Assembly (NCBI GenBank): GCA_963969395.1
Contig: OZ017798.1
Location: 3,844,001-3,908,000 of the forward strand
Length of the DNA: 64,000 nucleotides
DNA from: Pseudoscleropodium purum
Lineage: Eukaryota; Streptophyta; Bryopsida; Hypnales; Brachytheciaceae
Direction of reading: 5' to 3'
In this document: piece after piece, positions 11,452-23,247 of the stretch
Layout of the letters: every line of letters begins with the position of its first letter
How positions within the stretch are numbered: position 1 is the stretch's first letter
Notes under the pieces: generated by a model
Databases searched by the model: none
Seen by the model: only the letters and a program-made list of their open reading frames with translations
What the model was told of the DNA's origin: nothing
Program-made: the position numbers and the translations under genes

Positions 11452-13518
11452 ATGGCGATGGACGCGCTCACAGCGGAGCTGGCGAAGCTGGCGCCGATGT
11501 TTACTTTGCAGAACATAGTGCAGGGGTTGGCCGTGGCGGTGTTTGTGGCGATAGTGATCGTGAAGCTTAGGGCGCCCAAGTTGAAGCTGCCGCCTGGTCC
11601 TGTTGCTCTTCCCGTTGTTGGCAACTGGCTGCAGGTCAGTGGAATGCTCTGTCTCTCTCTCTCTACCCCGCCAATGATCGTTTCGTTTCAGTTCTAATCT
11701 GTGCACGTCCATTTCTCGGGTTCAAAAATCTAAACATTTTTCTCAACCTTGATTGCGTCTCTTCCGAATCGATAGTGACCTAAGTGTTCGAGGCAGTAGT
11801 AATGGGTTTTAATAGACAGAGTGGGAGGGGTTGAGTGTTTCGGCTTACGAAGCCAAGCGCAATTTTGAGAATTTTGAGAATGAATTTTGAGCTAGATTGT
11901 CATTGAACTCTTGGTAATTGATGGATTTTCTGTTCCTGATCGAGTGATTTGGTCGCTTTGCAGGTGGGAGATGATTTGAATCATAAGAATCTGGCCGAGA
12001 TGGCGGAGAAGTACGGGGATGTGTTCCTCTTGAAAATGGGGCAGCGCAACTTGGTCGTCGTGTCTTCCCCCGACATCGCCAAGGACGTGCTCCACACCCA
12101 AGGCGTGGAGTTCGGCTCCCGTACTCGCAACGTGGTGTTCGACATCTTCACAGGCAACGGCCAAGACATGGTGTTCACGGTCTACGGGGAGCACTGGCGC
12201 CGGATGCGTCGCATCATGACGGTGCCCTTCTTCACCAACAAGGTCGTCCAGCACTCGCGGTATGCGTGGGAGGAGGAGGCAGACTATGTGATCCAGGACT
12301 TGAAGGCGAATGCGGAAGCGGCTACCTCGGGGACCATCATTCGCCGACGCCTGCAGCTCATGATGTACAACGTCATGTACCGGATGATGTTTAACTCGCG
12401 ATTCGAGACGGAAGACGATCCGTTGTTCGTAAAGCTGAAAGCGTTGAACGGCGAGCGCTCCCGCTTGGCGCAGAGCTTCGACTACAACTACGGCGACTTC
12501 ATCCCCATCTTGCGACCCTTCCTCCGCGGCTACCTGAAGGTGTGCAAGGACGTCAAGGACCGTCGCTTGGCTCTCTTCAAGGAGTATTTCGTCGACGAAC
12601 GCAAGTATGTCCTTTAAACCCTAATTGAAAAAATTCGAAACTACCCAAAAAAATCTTTGCAAATTTCGTACTCCCCGTAACAGCATTATCTTGCTAGAGT
12701 GAATTCACACCTAATCTTTCATGGGTATTGCCCCATCAATCAACCAATTCACACCAAGAAACTCACAACATCTGGCTGTCCTTTGCAGGAAATTGAATGC
12801 GGTGAACCCCCCAAAATCCGAGGCGGAGAAATGCGCGATTGACCACATTCTCGATGCGCAGAAGAAGGGCGAGATCAACGAAGACAACGTCCTCTACATT
12901 GTTGAGAATATCAATGTGGCCGCAATCGAAACTACTCTCTGGTCGATCGAATGGGGCGTCGCAGAGCTCGTGAACCACCCAGAGATTCAAACCACCATCC
13001 GTAACGAGCTCGACACCGTTCTCGGCAAGGGCAACCTCATCTCCGAGCCCGACACCTACAACAACAAGCTCCCTTACCTCTCCGCCTTCGTGAAAGAAGT
13101 CATGCGCCTCCACATGGCCATTCCTTTACTCGTCCCGCACATGAACCTCCACCACGCCAAGCTCGCAGGCTACGACATCCCCGCCGAGAGCAAGATCCTC
13201 GTGAACGCGTGGTGGATCGCGAATAATCCCAAGAACTGGGAGAGTCCTGAGAAGTTCATGCCAGAGAGATTCTTGGACGGGAAGATCGAAGCTTCGGGTA
13301 ACGATTTCCGGTTCTTGCCGTTCGGAGTTGGAAGACGTGCGTGTCCGGGGATTATCATCGCCATGCCGTTGTTGTCGATTGTGCTTGGACGACTTATTCA
13401 ATCTTTTGAGCTTCTGCCGCCTCCTGGCGTAAAGAAGATTGATGTGGCGGAGACGGGAGGACAGTTCAGTCTTCGCATTGCGAATCACTCCAATGTGGTG
13501 GTCAGACCTTTGGCTTGA
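11452..13518 (+). CDS. C4H: trans-cinnamate 4-hydroxylase (CYP73A), three exons
   Basis: Membrane-anchored P450 that converts trans-cinnamate to p-coumarate with NADPH and P450 reductase at the ER, the second step of phenylpropanoid synthesis. Exons: 11452-11634, 11964-12604, 12789-13518, all GT-AG and in phase, giving 517 aa. Visible landmarks: N-terminal anchor rich in Ala/Val (about residues 12-38), proline hinge [19 protein letters not shown] of helix I, KEVMR (ExxR), PERF, and heme loop [10 protein letters not shown] with the Cys at about residue 460. Long blocks such as [11 protein letters not shown] and [11 protein letters not shown] are typical of CYP73A. I chose 11452 as the first in-frame ATG (MAMDAL). 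Introns follow Q61 and split the codon within ERKK; the third-exon boundary after HPEIQ common in seed plants is absent. No damage is seen. Confidence 0.97.
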
Positions 13519-16500
13519 TTGAATCGGAGCTCCACTGTCTGTTTTGAGAATATGCAACAGGTCATAACGTGGTTGAGCTGCTTGGCCTTGTAGAGTTTTG
13601 TAGCCTGTATAGCTATGAGAGATGTATGCTCTCTGATACCAGAACTGAATTCAGTTCCTTCTCTCCTCGTAGGCCTAGCATGTAAAGCACTGCAATAACG
13701 AGGTCGTATTTAGTGGTACTTGGAAATTGATCTAGTTTTGTAGCATGCGCTTTCCATGAGACAAAAAGTGTTCATTGAAGGTTTATTTTCCTTCCCTCTT
13801 GGTCGCACTGTGGGGGACATGAGACGAACAGACTTTTTAATCTATGCCAATCCCACAAAGAGATTGGAGTTATTTCTATCTTAATTCTTCCTCTGCATTT
13901 GCCACTTCGATGTTGTAAGTTGTGACTGTTATTACACTTTCACGGCTCGTGTATCCCTCACGACTCCGGGAGTCGGATAGGAAATTCTAAAGTTAGCCCG
14001 CCTCAGGATCGTCAGGAACTATCGTTGAACTACAAATCAGGACTTCCTTTCAACCTGCTACAGACAATAGGGAAGTAGAGGATTGGTATGCGGTTGTTCA
14101 TTGCAAATTTTAAAAGGTGGATTGCGAGTGAAATTCGTTGCAAAAGTCTCATATGCATGTTTGCAACGTAACTTCAAGCAACAGGTCCTGGTTACTAACA
14201 TTTGACGGGATTGAAATACGTGAACCAATTAGGTGGATGTGTCACTTCCAAACTCCATTGTAAACCACCGCCAGCCAATTTTACGTTTACTCTTCAGGCA
14301 GGTTACTTGGCGTAATTAGGGTTTTAAATATAATTATGTGGGTTTCCACTTGTAATCATGGACTAGAGATTATTCATCCAAATTGAATTTTATAGATTGT
14401 TTATCATTTGGTTTTTTTTGGTCAATAGACGTTGGGCAATGCTCTCTTCATCAGGAATTGCGGGAAAAGTAGCCCTCCTTGTTAGCCTACTTTTCCTGCA
14501 ATTCCTTTCTCATTGAGCATTGCCCTATACTGAGTACCAACCCTCACTTATCAGAAGGATGTTGTTTGAAAAAAGAGTTGACATACTAACGACTTGGTCT
14601 TTCTCTATCATCCATAGTAAGCTTAACAAAGTTCTCTTTATTTCAAAAAATTGCAAGAGCTAAGTATGAATTAGCACTCTTGGGTCTGTACACAATGTAC
14701 AAAACTAAAAAGAATTGCACCCTACTTTTAGGCTAGCATGAATTAAGAGTCTATTTGTTTTGGGTCCTACTTGAAATTCATTTGAATAGGAAAGAGTTGC
14801 ACTTAGACTACATACATACCTTTGTTGGCTTTGCCCTTTGGACACAAACTTTGGCATTTACTTGAGGATTTGAATCTCAATTTCCAAATTCTATCTACCA
14901 TTGCATTCACATTAATAAATTAATATTGTTGTTTACCTAAGATAGAGCCTCATGGTCACACCGTTCTTGTTTTTTGTTACAAAAAAGGCTCTATACTACT
15001 TTAAAAAAATTCCTTTTCAAGGAGTTCAAAGATGGGGAGTAAGTATTGTGTATGTTTTGTGGTATTTAAAAGGATTAAAGATCAGTATGAGAATTTGATA
15101 AATATAAGACTTAAAGGGGATCCATAAATGTAGAGATAGGTTGGTTGTAGTTTCAAGTTTTTCTTGAGGCTTGTCTTGAGGAGGAGTATGTACATCTATA
15201 TGTTGAATATTTGATTGTGATGTTATTAACCCCAAAATGTCTATGCATGCCAAAAGTGAATGTGCTTTGATTAACCTTAATTAGTTGATTGTAACTTTTG
15301 AAATGACCATTTTTGGTATTTGATTTAAACTAAGAATATGAAGTTTAATGAGTCTTGTTTCTACTCCATCTGAAAAATTTGAAAAAATATAAAATTAAAA
15401 GAATGATTACAATTATAAGCTCTAAGTGTTAAAATCCAAATTACACAATATTACATGTAATTCATTTAAATATTTTTTTCTTTCAAAATGATTTTTAAAT
15501 AGAAATTACAAATTAAGTTTTCTAATCTAACCTTGGCAATTATAAAAATAAATTCAAAATTCTCTAATATATATTGTAATTGATGTTATTTTGTTTTCAT
15601 TTTTTACTTTAGAAAATCACTATAATTTGATTCTTCCATCAACAATTTTGAAAAAACCAATACCAGTAGAAAATATATTCTTTCACAAATGAAAAATATC
15701 AAGATATTATAAATCAATTGAATAAGAAGATAAATTTAGCTTAATAGTAGCATTTGACTTGAAGATCATTGGCAAGTGTATTTAGGATATAATGTATAAA
15801 ACAATTAGTTGATAAATCTTCACACCAATCTCTATTGCTATTTATATTTTTTGAAAAAATCCAATTTAATTGGATTGTATTTGCTAAATTTGCTCATTTA
15901 TTTTAACTTTTTGCTACAAAACAAGTAACAATAATTATTTTCTACAAAACAAATTGAATTGTTTTACAATAGTAGACAATCTATAATATCACATACAAAA
16001 TTTGAGTAGAATTTAAAAGTCTAAATTTAGCTCTAAAGTGATGTTTTACAATTTCTTAACAAATCTCATCATTTAAGGGGTTATTTCTTTAATGCATATA
16101 TAATAGATGATTCAATCGATTAAAAAATTTCTTGCAATTAACTCTTGAATGTATGGAACATATGTAGTGCTCCTATAAGAACTACAAGTGGTTTGACTTT
16201 CCAACCATAGTGTGTTGTATTTTGTATGAGATTTTGGTATTTGTAGATTTTAGATTAATGAATTGGGGGGGGGAGAGAGGAGAGGGTTATCTATCATTGT
16301 TAAATGTGAATTACATAATTTGTGTCGTATGATTTATAGATGGCCTATTTGGAGGTGCACTCGTGTGTAGTAGAGTAGAGTTTGAATACATAGTAGATTT
16401 GGACAAAGTTTGGATACATAATTGGAGTTGTCTTAGTAGGAGTATTTACATGTACAAGCCATGGGAATACTATGTGTTTTGGGGGCAATCATCAAAGTTT

Positions 16501-17764
16501 TATGCACTCATTAGAATGAGGTAATTAGAATATGTGTGTGAAATTAATATTGGTCATATTTCTTATACAATTCTATTCTATCTTTGGATAGAAAATTCTT
16601 TAATATATAATTCTATAGTCTATAGTAGTACATGTATCCAAACGTCTATTTATTTTAGAATGTAGAGTTGGTATATAATGTTTGGATATCCAATTGATCC
16701 AAATGAGTGTTTTTGTGTTCAACCCATGTATTGGCTTTATTTGAATTTGAGAAAACTAAATAAGAATATTGTGGAGTGTTCATTCACCAAAATATACTCC
16801 ATATTAAAATACACTCAAGCAAGTCTTTTAAAAAAAATTCAATTCCATCTATTTTGGTTATTTTGTAATTGACATTGATTACGATTGTAGAGACAACAAA
16901 GATGATTTTTGCACCATTGAAAAAATTTGAAAAAAAAGTTCACATTGGATGTTTAACACAATATAGAGCTATCTAATAGTTAGAATTTCAAAATATTTTT
17001 ATGATTCAAATTCTATTAATAATAATAAAATAGTTGAAGAACAGAATTTGAATACAAAGGGGATTATTATTGCTATGATATTGAGTCAAAGCATTGCAAT
17101 GGGAGTTATATATCAACAAGTTCACACCAATCTTTGTTGCTAACTCCTTACAACATTTTTTGGACTGTTTGGTTGGGGGTCCAATTAAATGGTGGGGTCT
17201 TTGAGCATCACCACTCATTTCTCCCAAATAAGGCGAGGGGAAATGGGATGACTAAGCCTTGTAGCTCTTGGGCTAGGTCCATTCGCCACCCATCTCCATC
17301 CTCAAAGATACACCAAAGGAAGACAATTGCAAGCATTAATGGTTTGTCATAATAAAGAGCCAATCAACATGCAAGTTGATTAAAAAATTACATGAAATAA
17401 CATACAAACCAACAAATCCGACAAGATTAAGCAAAAATTAAAGCATGGCGGGGTGAGTGGCGGGGATGCTTTCCTAACGTTTGGAGAGATTGGTCTCTTT
17501 TTGTTCCTTGTCTACGATGGATGGGTGGCTCACTTTTCTTGGTTGGTCCGGTCCGGGAACTTGTCCATGAATGGGTGGCGATGCTTTCATAGGAAACATG
17601 GACACGCCAATTTCTACATAAGCTGCTACCTCCTTTGGGCGAGACTTTGGACCCACAATTATGAGAAACCAGATACCGGGCAAAAACCAGAAAACCAGAA
17701 AATGACGGGCCGGAGTATGGAAAGCGGCGGGCTCCCAACGGGTGGGTGGTCCGGAGAACCGGAG
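13519..17764. other. C4H 3' region and gene-free AT-rich spacer
   Basis: The first few hundred bases are moderately GC-rich and probably include the C4H 3' UTR. A miRNA-like hairpin lies at 14434-14525 and a dispersed repeat at about 14820-14990 (related to 9830-10320). From 15 to 17.1 kb I see only AT-rich DNA and a G-run at about 16265. GC rises again from 17.2 kb towards the telobox promoter at 17765. Frames at 17134-17883 carry no domain. Confidence 0.6.
14434..14525 (+). ncRNA. candidate miRNA-precursor-like hairpin (92 nt)
   Basis: A lower stem of 11 perfect pairs joins GGGCAATGCTC (14434-14444) to GAGCATTGCCC (14515-14525). A symmetric 8x8 internal loop follows, then a 20-nt duplex between 14453-14472 and 14487-14506 (AGGAATTGCGGGAAAAGTAG on the 5' arm), fully paired except for one G-U wobble. 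The terminal loop is 14 nt. Duplex length and shape suit DICER-LIKE processing. The alternative is a small foldback transposon. Either strand could be transcribed. I do not recognise the arms as a known miRNA family. Confidence 0.4.
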
Positions 17765-17804
17765 CCCTAACCCTAACTCTCCCTCCCCTTTCCAGCTTTA
17801 TAAA
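17765..17804 (+). promoter_or_regulatory. telobox plus TATA box of a putative snoRNA cluster
   Basis: CCCTAACCCTAA (17765-17776) is a doubled telobox, followed by a pyrimidine tract and TATAAA at 17799-17804. Plant snoRNA and ribosomal-protein promoters characteristically carry teloboxes near a TATA box. Transcription should start about 30 bp further on, heading into the snoRNA candidates. Another telobox on the opposite strand, TTAGGGTTT, lies at about 18212-18220 directly before the first C/D candidate. Confidence 0.55.
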
Positions 17805-18074
17805 CCACCACAACGTACGAGAGCTCCAGTTTTCATTCCTGTAACGTCCTGGCCTGTTTCCAGAGTCTGAGGAGCGCCGCATCGCTTTCTTCGGCTTCCA
17901 AGGGTCGCTTGTCTTTCATTGTTGTCGTCTCGCTCTGACCTAAGTCTTATTGATTTGGTATTTTGTTTTTGGCTTGTGTTTGTATCGGAGGTTGTTCTAG
18001 TTTGATGTTCAGTTACCTTGTATGTGACGAGCGGCTTAGCGTGTCTTATTTCAGTCCTCCAGGCAGATTGACTA

Positions 18075-18200
18075 GAGTCACTCGTGTGCTTGAACGAAGT
18101 AGCACGTATGAGCGCTGAAAATTGCCGAGAATAAATTCGGTTGGTAGCTGTTCTACCTGGCCCTGAAGAATCTACCTGGGCAGGAGGAAGCTCCGACACT
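18075..18200 (+). ncRNA. possible H/ACA snoRNA
   Basis: A hairpin around CACTCGTGTGCT / AGCACGTATGAG is followed by an ANANNA-type hinge (AGAATA, about 18130), then a second hairpin with CCTGGCCC against GGGCAGG closed by AGCT/AGCT, and an ACA (CCGACACTC) three bases before the end. The pocket-to-ACA distance is shorter than the usual 14-16 nt, so the call is weak. Confidence 0.25.
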
Positions 18201-18227
18201 CATTTGTATTGTTAGGGTTTAGTCTCT

Positions 18228-18322
18228 GGATCACGAGGATGATGAAAAATAATAATCTGTCAATCCTCCGAAAGGCTTAGGCCAGGTGTGGGTTTCAACC
18301 TCAAAGAAGAACTGAGTGATCC
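18228..18322 (+). ncRNA. putative C/D box snoRNA 1
   Basis: Box C ATGATGA lies at 18239-18245 and box D CTGA at 18312-18315. A perfect 7-bp terminal stem, GGATCAC (18228-18234) with GTGATCC (18316-18322), brings the boxes together, with four unpaired bases before box C. Length is 95 nt. The guide should be the bases just before box D (ending AAAGAAGAA); I could not assign an rRNA target from memory. Two more C/D candidates follow within 250 bp, which supports a polycistronic transcript. Confidence 0.55.
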
Positions 18323-18347
18323 AAGCTATTTTCAAATTTTGTTGTCG

Positions 18348-18426
18348 CTGCTGTGATGAGAAACGGAAGGTTGAATGCTACTCGTAGCCTGTGAGACCAA
18401 TATTCCTGTTGCGGTTACCTGAGCAG
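18348..18426 (+). ncRNA. putative C/D box snoRNA 2
   Basis: Box C GTGATGA is at 18353-18359 and box D CTGA at 18419-18422. The terminal stem pairs CTGC (18348-18351) with GCAG (18423-18426), one base from box C and directly after box D, the standard geometry. Length is 79 nt. The likely guide ends ...GTTGCGGTTAC before box D. Target not assigned. Confidence 0.6.
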
Positions 18427-18484
18427 TTGTTTGGAATGTACTTACTATGTTTCGAGTTTTCGATTCGTATGCGAGGTGTTTGAT

Positions 18485-18570
18485 CCACAATGATGAGAAA
18501 CTAAATACCTTCCGAGCACTAGATTCTGATGTTCTAGTGCAATGCGGTGTTAAACTCGTTGTCTGAGTGG
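18485..18570 (+). ncRNA. putative C/D box snoRNA 3
   Basis: Box C ATGATGA is at 18490-18496, box D CTGA at 18563-18566, and the terminal stem pairs CCAC (18485-18488) with GTGG (18567-18570); GATC on both outer sides could extend it. A D'-like CTGA occurs at 18526-18529, inside an 8-bp internal hairpin (GCACTAGA/TCTAGTGC). Length is 86 nt. Target not assigned. Confidence 0.6.
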
Positions 18571-18630
18571 TGATCGCTGATTTTTGTGATTGTAGTGTTG
18601 TTTGTTAGTGTTTCCGACCAGGTTCTCCGG

Positions 18631-18711
18631 CTTGAAGGAACCAGTCATCGGCTACCGGTTCTGTGCAGTTCCACCGGTCGAGAGCCGCTCAGAGCTTCAA
18701 GGTTGACACGA
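18631..18711 (+). ncRNA. possible H/ACA-like hairpin
   Basis: A basal stem CTTGAAG (18631-18637) / CTTCAAG (18695-18701) encloses an asymmetric internal loop and an upper stem with GGCT/AGCC and ACCGGT/ACCGGT. ACA follows at 18706-18708, three bases before the proposed end. It fits the 3' half of an H/ACA snoRNA and lies in line with the C/D candidates, but a 5' hairpin and H box were not found. Confidence 0.25.
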
Positions 18712-18984
18712 CGCTAAGAATTCTGAGCTCTCGAATTCTTCACGGTGTCGAAATATTCCCAAATCTTTCAGCCCCTGAAGTTCTTTTTCGACGAGGCCCA
18801 GGATACTTCAAAATATTTGTCCCCAAAGCAAGTCCAAAATATTCTTTTATGTTCTTTTAATTTTAATTTTTCAATGAATACAATTGTAGGATTCCTTACT
18901 TCACTTGTACAACACTTGTGCAAGTGCAGGTGCCCATTAAGAAGTCTTACAACCCTGCTATGAGGAAGTCCAAACATTTTCTTT

Positions 18985-19179
18985 TTACCCCGTAAATGCC
19001 CGAGGCACCCAAATCTGGTATTTTGAAAAAGGTTAATATTTTTGGAACGTTCTTGAAGTCTAATTTTAGCATAAAAAATGTCTAGTTCGAATTGTTATGG
19101 TTGCTATTCCAAAAAAATTGATACAGCTTATTAAAAATTCCAAGAAGCTCTAAAGAGGCTTTGGGCATTTTGGGATTAA
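18985..19179. mobile_element. TTAA-type TIR element, short subfamily, copy D (195 bp)
   Basis: The left end TTTACCCCGTAAATGCCCGA and the right end, which on the other strand reads TTAATCCCAAAATGCCCAAA, are inverted copies of each other, so the terminal repeat is about 22 bp. Its interior (AAGTCTAATTTTAGCATAAAAAATG) matches the interior of copy C. It directly follows the snoRNA cluster region. Confidence 0.6.
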
Positions 19180-19458
19180 CATTACTTTCAGAATAACCTA
19201 TCAAAACTATCTTAAGTTTATCTCATGCAATTGCAATCAACTTACCAAATTCCAATTTCATAACAAAAATTTCATTTTTGGTAAATTGATTGGGAAGAGG
19301 TTTCTTATTGTGTTACTAAAAATATATATATATATATTGGTGATGAATTTCTTAAATTTTATTGTAGAAACACTTAAAAAACATCTAATTGCACATCACA
19401 CTTTTAAAAAAAATTGCATTAGTTAGGAAAATGTTTTACATGTGGTGAAATTGTTCTA

Positions 19459-20059
19459 TTAACCCCTAACTGCCTGAGGCACTAGAATCTAGTATTTGTA
19501 AAACTTTGAAATTAAATAAAAACTAACCAAGTTGCTATTTCTAGTAGTTTGTATTTTTGAAAAGTTCTTCATTAAAGTCTAGTTTCAGTATCAAAAATCT
19601 GATCTTGATAATAAATGATAGTGATTTTTCTATTCAAGGTTTTGTGCAAGGGTACCCATTGCAATCTTGACTTCCTATTGAAGAAAAAATTGCATTCAAA
19701 ACTCATTTAAAAAAATTGTTGAGTAGATTTTGAGAAGCCATAAATTGATTTGGGTTATTCATGTTGGGCCTTTAAACCTTATATTTTTTTGGTCACCAAC
19801 TTTTTAAGTTTGACTTGTGAAAAGTGAATTGAAAACTTTTCATAGTTTTAACACCTTCATGGGCAAATGAAATAATCTTTCAACTTATAAGTGATATTGT
19901 TGTGTTTTTTCTTCCTATGTGATCTCTAACATGTCTAGTTTGAATTAGTACAGTTACAATTCAAAAAAATTGATACAACTTATTAAAATGTTGACTTTTT
20001 GTTCAATTTAGAGCAAATTTCTAGAGGCTCAAAAGAAGCCTTGGGCATTTAGGGGTTAA
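19459..20059. mobile_element. TTAA-type TIR element, short subfamily, copy C (601 bp)
   Basis: Left end TTAACCCCTAACTGCCTGAG and right end, read on the other strand, TTAACCCCTAAATGCCCAAG form an inverted repeat of about 22 bp. The body parallels 2903-3262 for about 300 bp. It is non-coding. A T-run at about 20071 lies just outside the right end. Confidence 0.7.
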
Positions 20060-22790
20060 ACAATTCATAGCTTTTTTTTTTTTTTTTTTTGACATTCAAA
20101 ATTGAGTTCAAGAAATACTTTATATGTTTTTTTAATGGTTATTATATCATAGTGACATAAAATAAAGTGTCATATGCAAAAGATGATAATTAAGGGTTAT
20201 TCTATAAGTTTCATGTGAAAATTTATAAAGAAATGGTCCCTAAAACTTGCAAAAATTTGTGGAAAATTCTACAACCCATATCTCCATGAAATAACATTCA
20301 CACTACAATGAAAAATATTGATTATACTAGAGAGTGATTTTTCACAAGTGCAAAACCACTACTCCTATTTGCATTAGATTTGGTGGAATAATATTTTCTT
20401 AGATTTTTTTTGGTCTTTCTTTTTGCTTGATTTTGTTAAAATATGTTAATATTTGTGAAAACCTATTAATTTTAATGGATTTTAATAGAAAATAATCAAA
20501 GCGGTTATGTTAAATCTATTATTTTCCATCTAGATTGATATCTATTAGAACTTGTTAAAATTTGTTAAACTTAACAAGTTTTAACAATTATTATTAAACT
20601 TTAGCAAATTCCAACCAAAAAAATGCAAATAATGAATCCAAAGTTACATAATTTTACTGAATTTAATGTAATGAAATGGGAATGACAATTTTGTACTAGT
20701 ATTTGTTATAAAAAATGAGAATCTTTCATAGAAACCAAAACTACAATAGACTAGCCCCATCATTTCAAAAGGGCCGCAACCAACACTATTTAGGTTACTT
20801 ATTAGTAGCAATATAAGTTACACATAAGAGCTTGGAAAATTGTCTAACTATGTCATGTTTTGTATAGAATACCATTTTAGCTATTGATTAAAGCTATTAT
20901 TCGCAATTGACCTACCAAATCAATATAATAGTAGTCAACCATGTACCAAAGTAATAATACTTGTTTATTTGTGTAATATTGATGGCTTCTATTAAGCTTT
21001 GAGCTACTATTGCTAGTAAAGTTGACATGGACAAAACTTTTTAGAGCCACGAAGCTTGAGCAACAATTATTGAATATAAGTTCAAGTTGTATTATTATAG
21101 AGGGTTGAATTTTAACGAAGCTTTTATACATGAAGGATGACTATTTTTTTTACATTGTGTGAGGATGATTGGTAGAAACAATTGTCTTTATCATTTTTCT
21201 ACTTCAAACCTTGGATGATGTTTAATTTTATCTTTGAGGTTATTATAGAGTTTAGGATTTATTATTGTACTACCTCCCTAAAGATCCTAAGTTAATCCCT
21301 AAAAGATCATTGCTTTTTGGGGGGACAAATGGGATTTTGGAACAATACCTACGGTCTTAATTTTTTGCTTTATTTTTTGAAACTTTTTTCCGAAGATAGA
21401 AAAAATGATTAGCTTCAAAAGAATATATGTAGTAATTTTTTTTCCAATTAGTGCCCGGGAACAAAAGTTATACCCAAATAAGCTCAAAACAAAGGGAGGC
21501 AACAGATTTTTTTGTCTACATGGAAAGCTTTGATTCATTCCATTTAGATTTTTTATGAAAAAGTTATAGACAATCTTGTTTTGGAGGTAGTTAAGGCATC
21601 TTTTTGAAAAAATAATTGATAGGATTCATTTTTGAATGCAATTTTTATGATTTTTCAAAAAAAAGGTTCCACATGGTTTAGTTTGCATGCCAAAACAATC
21701 TCACCATTGGGATTAGTACATTTTAATTCCATCATAGAGATATAAATAATTTAAATTTTCCTTCTATCTTGTATCTACTTTTATTTAACAATTTTTTAAA
21801 GAATAAAAATTAATTTTTTTGTATATGTTTTTTTCCCCTAAACTCTTAGTTCAATCCTTTACCATAAAGATTTAAAGCTCAAAACTTTTTAGTGATAAAA
21901 ATTAAAGTTAAGAAGGTTCAAAGTCAAATAATCTAGTCATGCAATGTACTAAAATACTTACTTTTTTAACCTTAAACATAGATTTCTTGCAATCTATGCA
22001 ATCAAAAATTTTGAAATTCTTTCCACATATTTTTCATATTAGTTAGGTGTAAGATCCTATGTTTAGATGAGCAATAAAACAATTTTCAATTTAAAAATAT
22101 ACATTCTATAGAAATGACTATTTTAAGTATTTTTTGGCAATAAAAAGGCTTTGGTCCTTTAGAAGTTAAAGAAAGAATGTAGTTCTAAAGTATTTTAAGC
22201 AAATAAACAATAGCTTTATAAAAATCCAAATGGAATTTTTTCCATAAGTTTTCATTTCCATCTCATATAACATGAATACATATATAAACTTGCTAAACAA
22301 TCAACTTCCCAATATTTTGAAGGTTATTAGAGTTTTCAATGCACATATAATGAAGATATCCAGGTGGAATGGTTTAGGGCACTTCAAATTTGAAGTTCAA
22401 ATATTTATAAGTAATTCAATATAATAGTACAAGAAATATGAATCTAAGAGGCCTAGCTACAACATCTTTTTAATTTTAATATATAATCGAGTTAAAAAAT
22501 GTTTTAAATTGTGCAATCCCTTCAAAAATCTTAAAGTAGGAAGTCCATTTGGTCACTCCATATAGTTCCACCTATTAGATTCCGAATTTTTTTGCAAAAG
22601 ACCAATGAATGACAAAGAATCTCACTATGCAGGACAAAAATGCAACTATTCATTATCTTCATTTTATGTGAAAAGGGGAGATCTTCTACAGTAGTTTGAC
22701 TTCCACTAAATACTTATGCATTTTTTTTAAGCCATCAATTCATATGGTACATGGTGACCAGCTCGTCCTTTAAGGGTGAAGTTTCATTCT
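20060..22790. other. gene-free AT-rich spacer
   Basis: No gene is supported. About 21980-22169 is a minus-strand relic of the long TTAA subfamily (ends CCTTTAGAAGTTAA, with the AAGGCTTTT, AGGATCTTACA and GTGGAAA blocks in reverse). Short frames at 20877-21538 on the minus strand have no recognisable domain. Confidence 0.6.
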
Positions 22791-23247
22791 TTTCATCCAA
22801 CTCCAACCTCACATACCGAGTGAGTTTGAAAAATGAAGGATGAATGAAAATGAGAGATGGAGACAAAGTGCGGTTGGATGAAATCCTGACAAGGGGTTGG
22901 CAACCGCGGACTTTCCCTCCATTTTTGGCTTCTCCTAGTCTGCGTCCGTTGCGTCCTTGGACCTCGCAGTTCTGTAACTTTGTTCTTCCGCCATATCCAA
23001 ACTCTTCTCCACATGTCTCTCAGTCGCAGGCGTAATTTGCAATTCTCTCCCGTGCATTTCTATTTCTCCCTCCGACCCGCCGCTTTCCGGGTTCACTCAA
23101 CAGTAGTGGCGGCTGCACCATTGCTCTCCTCCTCCCACTGTGCCATCTTCGCTGGTTAGGGTTTGTGGCCTCGGGGGTTTGGGATCGAGGGATGAGAAGT
23201 GAGATCCAAGCTTGAGCACCCGGAGTGGTTTTTGTCGGTTTGGAATT
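22791..23247 (+). promoter_or_regulatory. GIF upstream region and 5' leader
   Basis: GC content rises sharply here. CT-rich tracts occur at about 22910-22940 and 23117-23140, and a telobox (TTAGGGTTT) lies at 23156-23164, about 85 bp before the start codon. These suit a constitutive or proliferation-linked plant promoter. The small frames in this leader are without domains. Confidence 0.45.

Noticed and set aside
11892..12254. Minus-strand frames opposite C4H (also 12763-13113 and 13126-13557)
   Set aside because: They are antisense to well-supported C4H exons and have no domain of their own.
17427..18199. Several overlapping frames around the telobox region
   Set aside because: Low-complexity, Arg/Ser-rich translations on both strands with no family; the region is better explained as a promoter plus structured RNAs.
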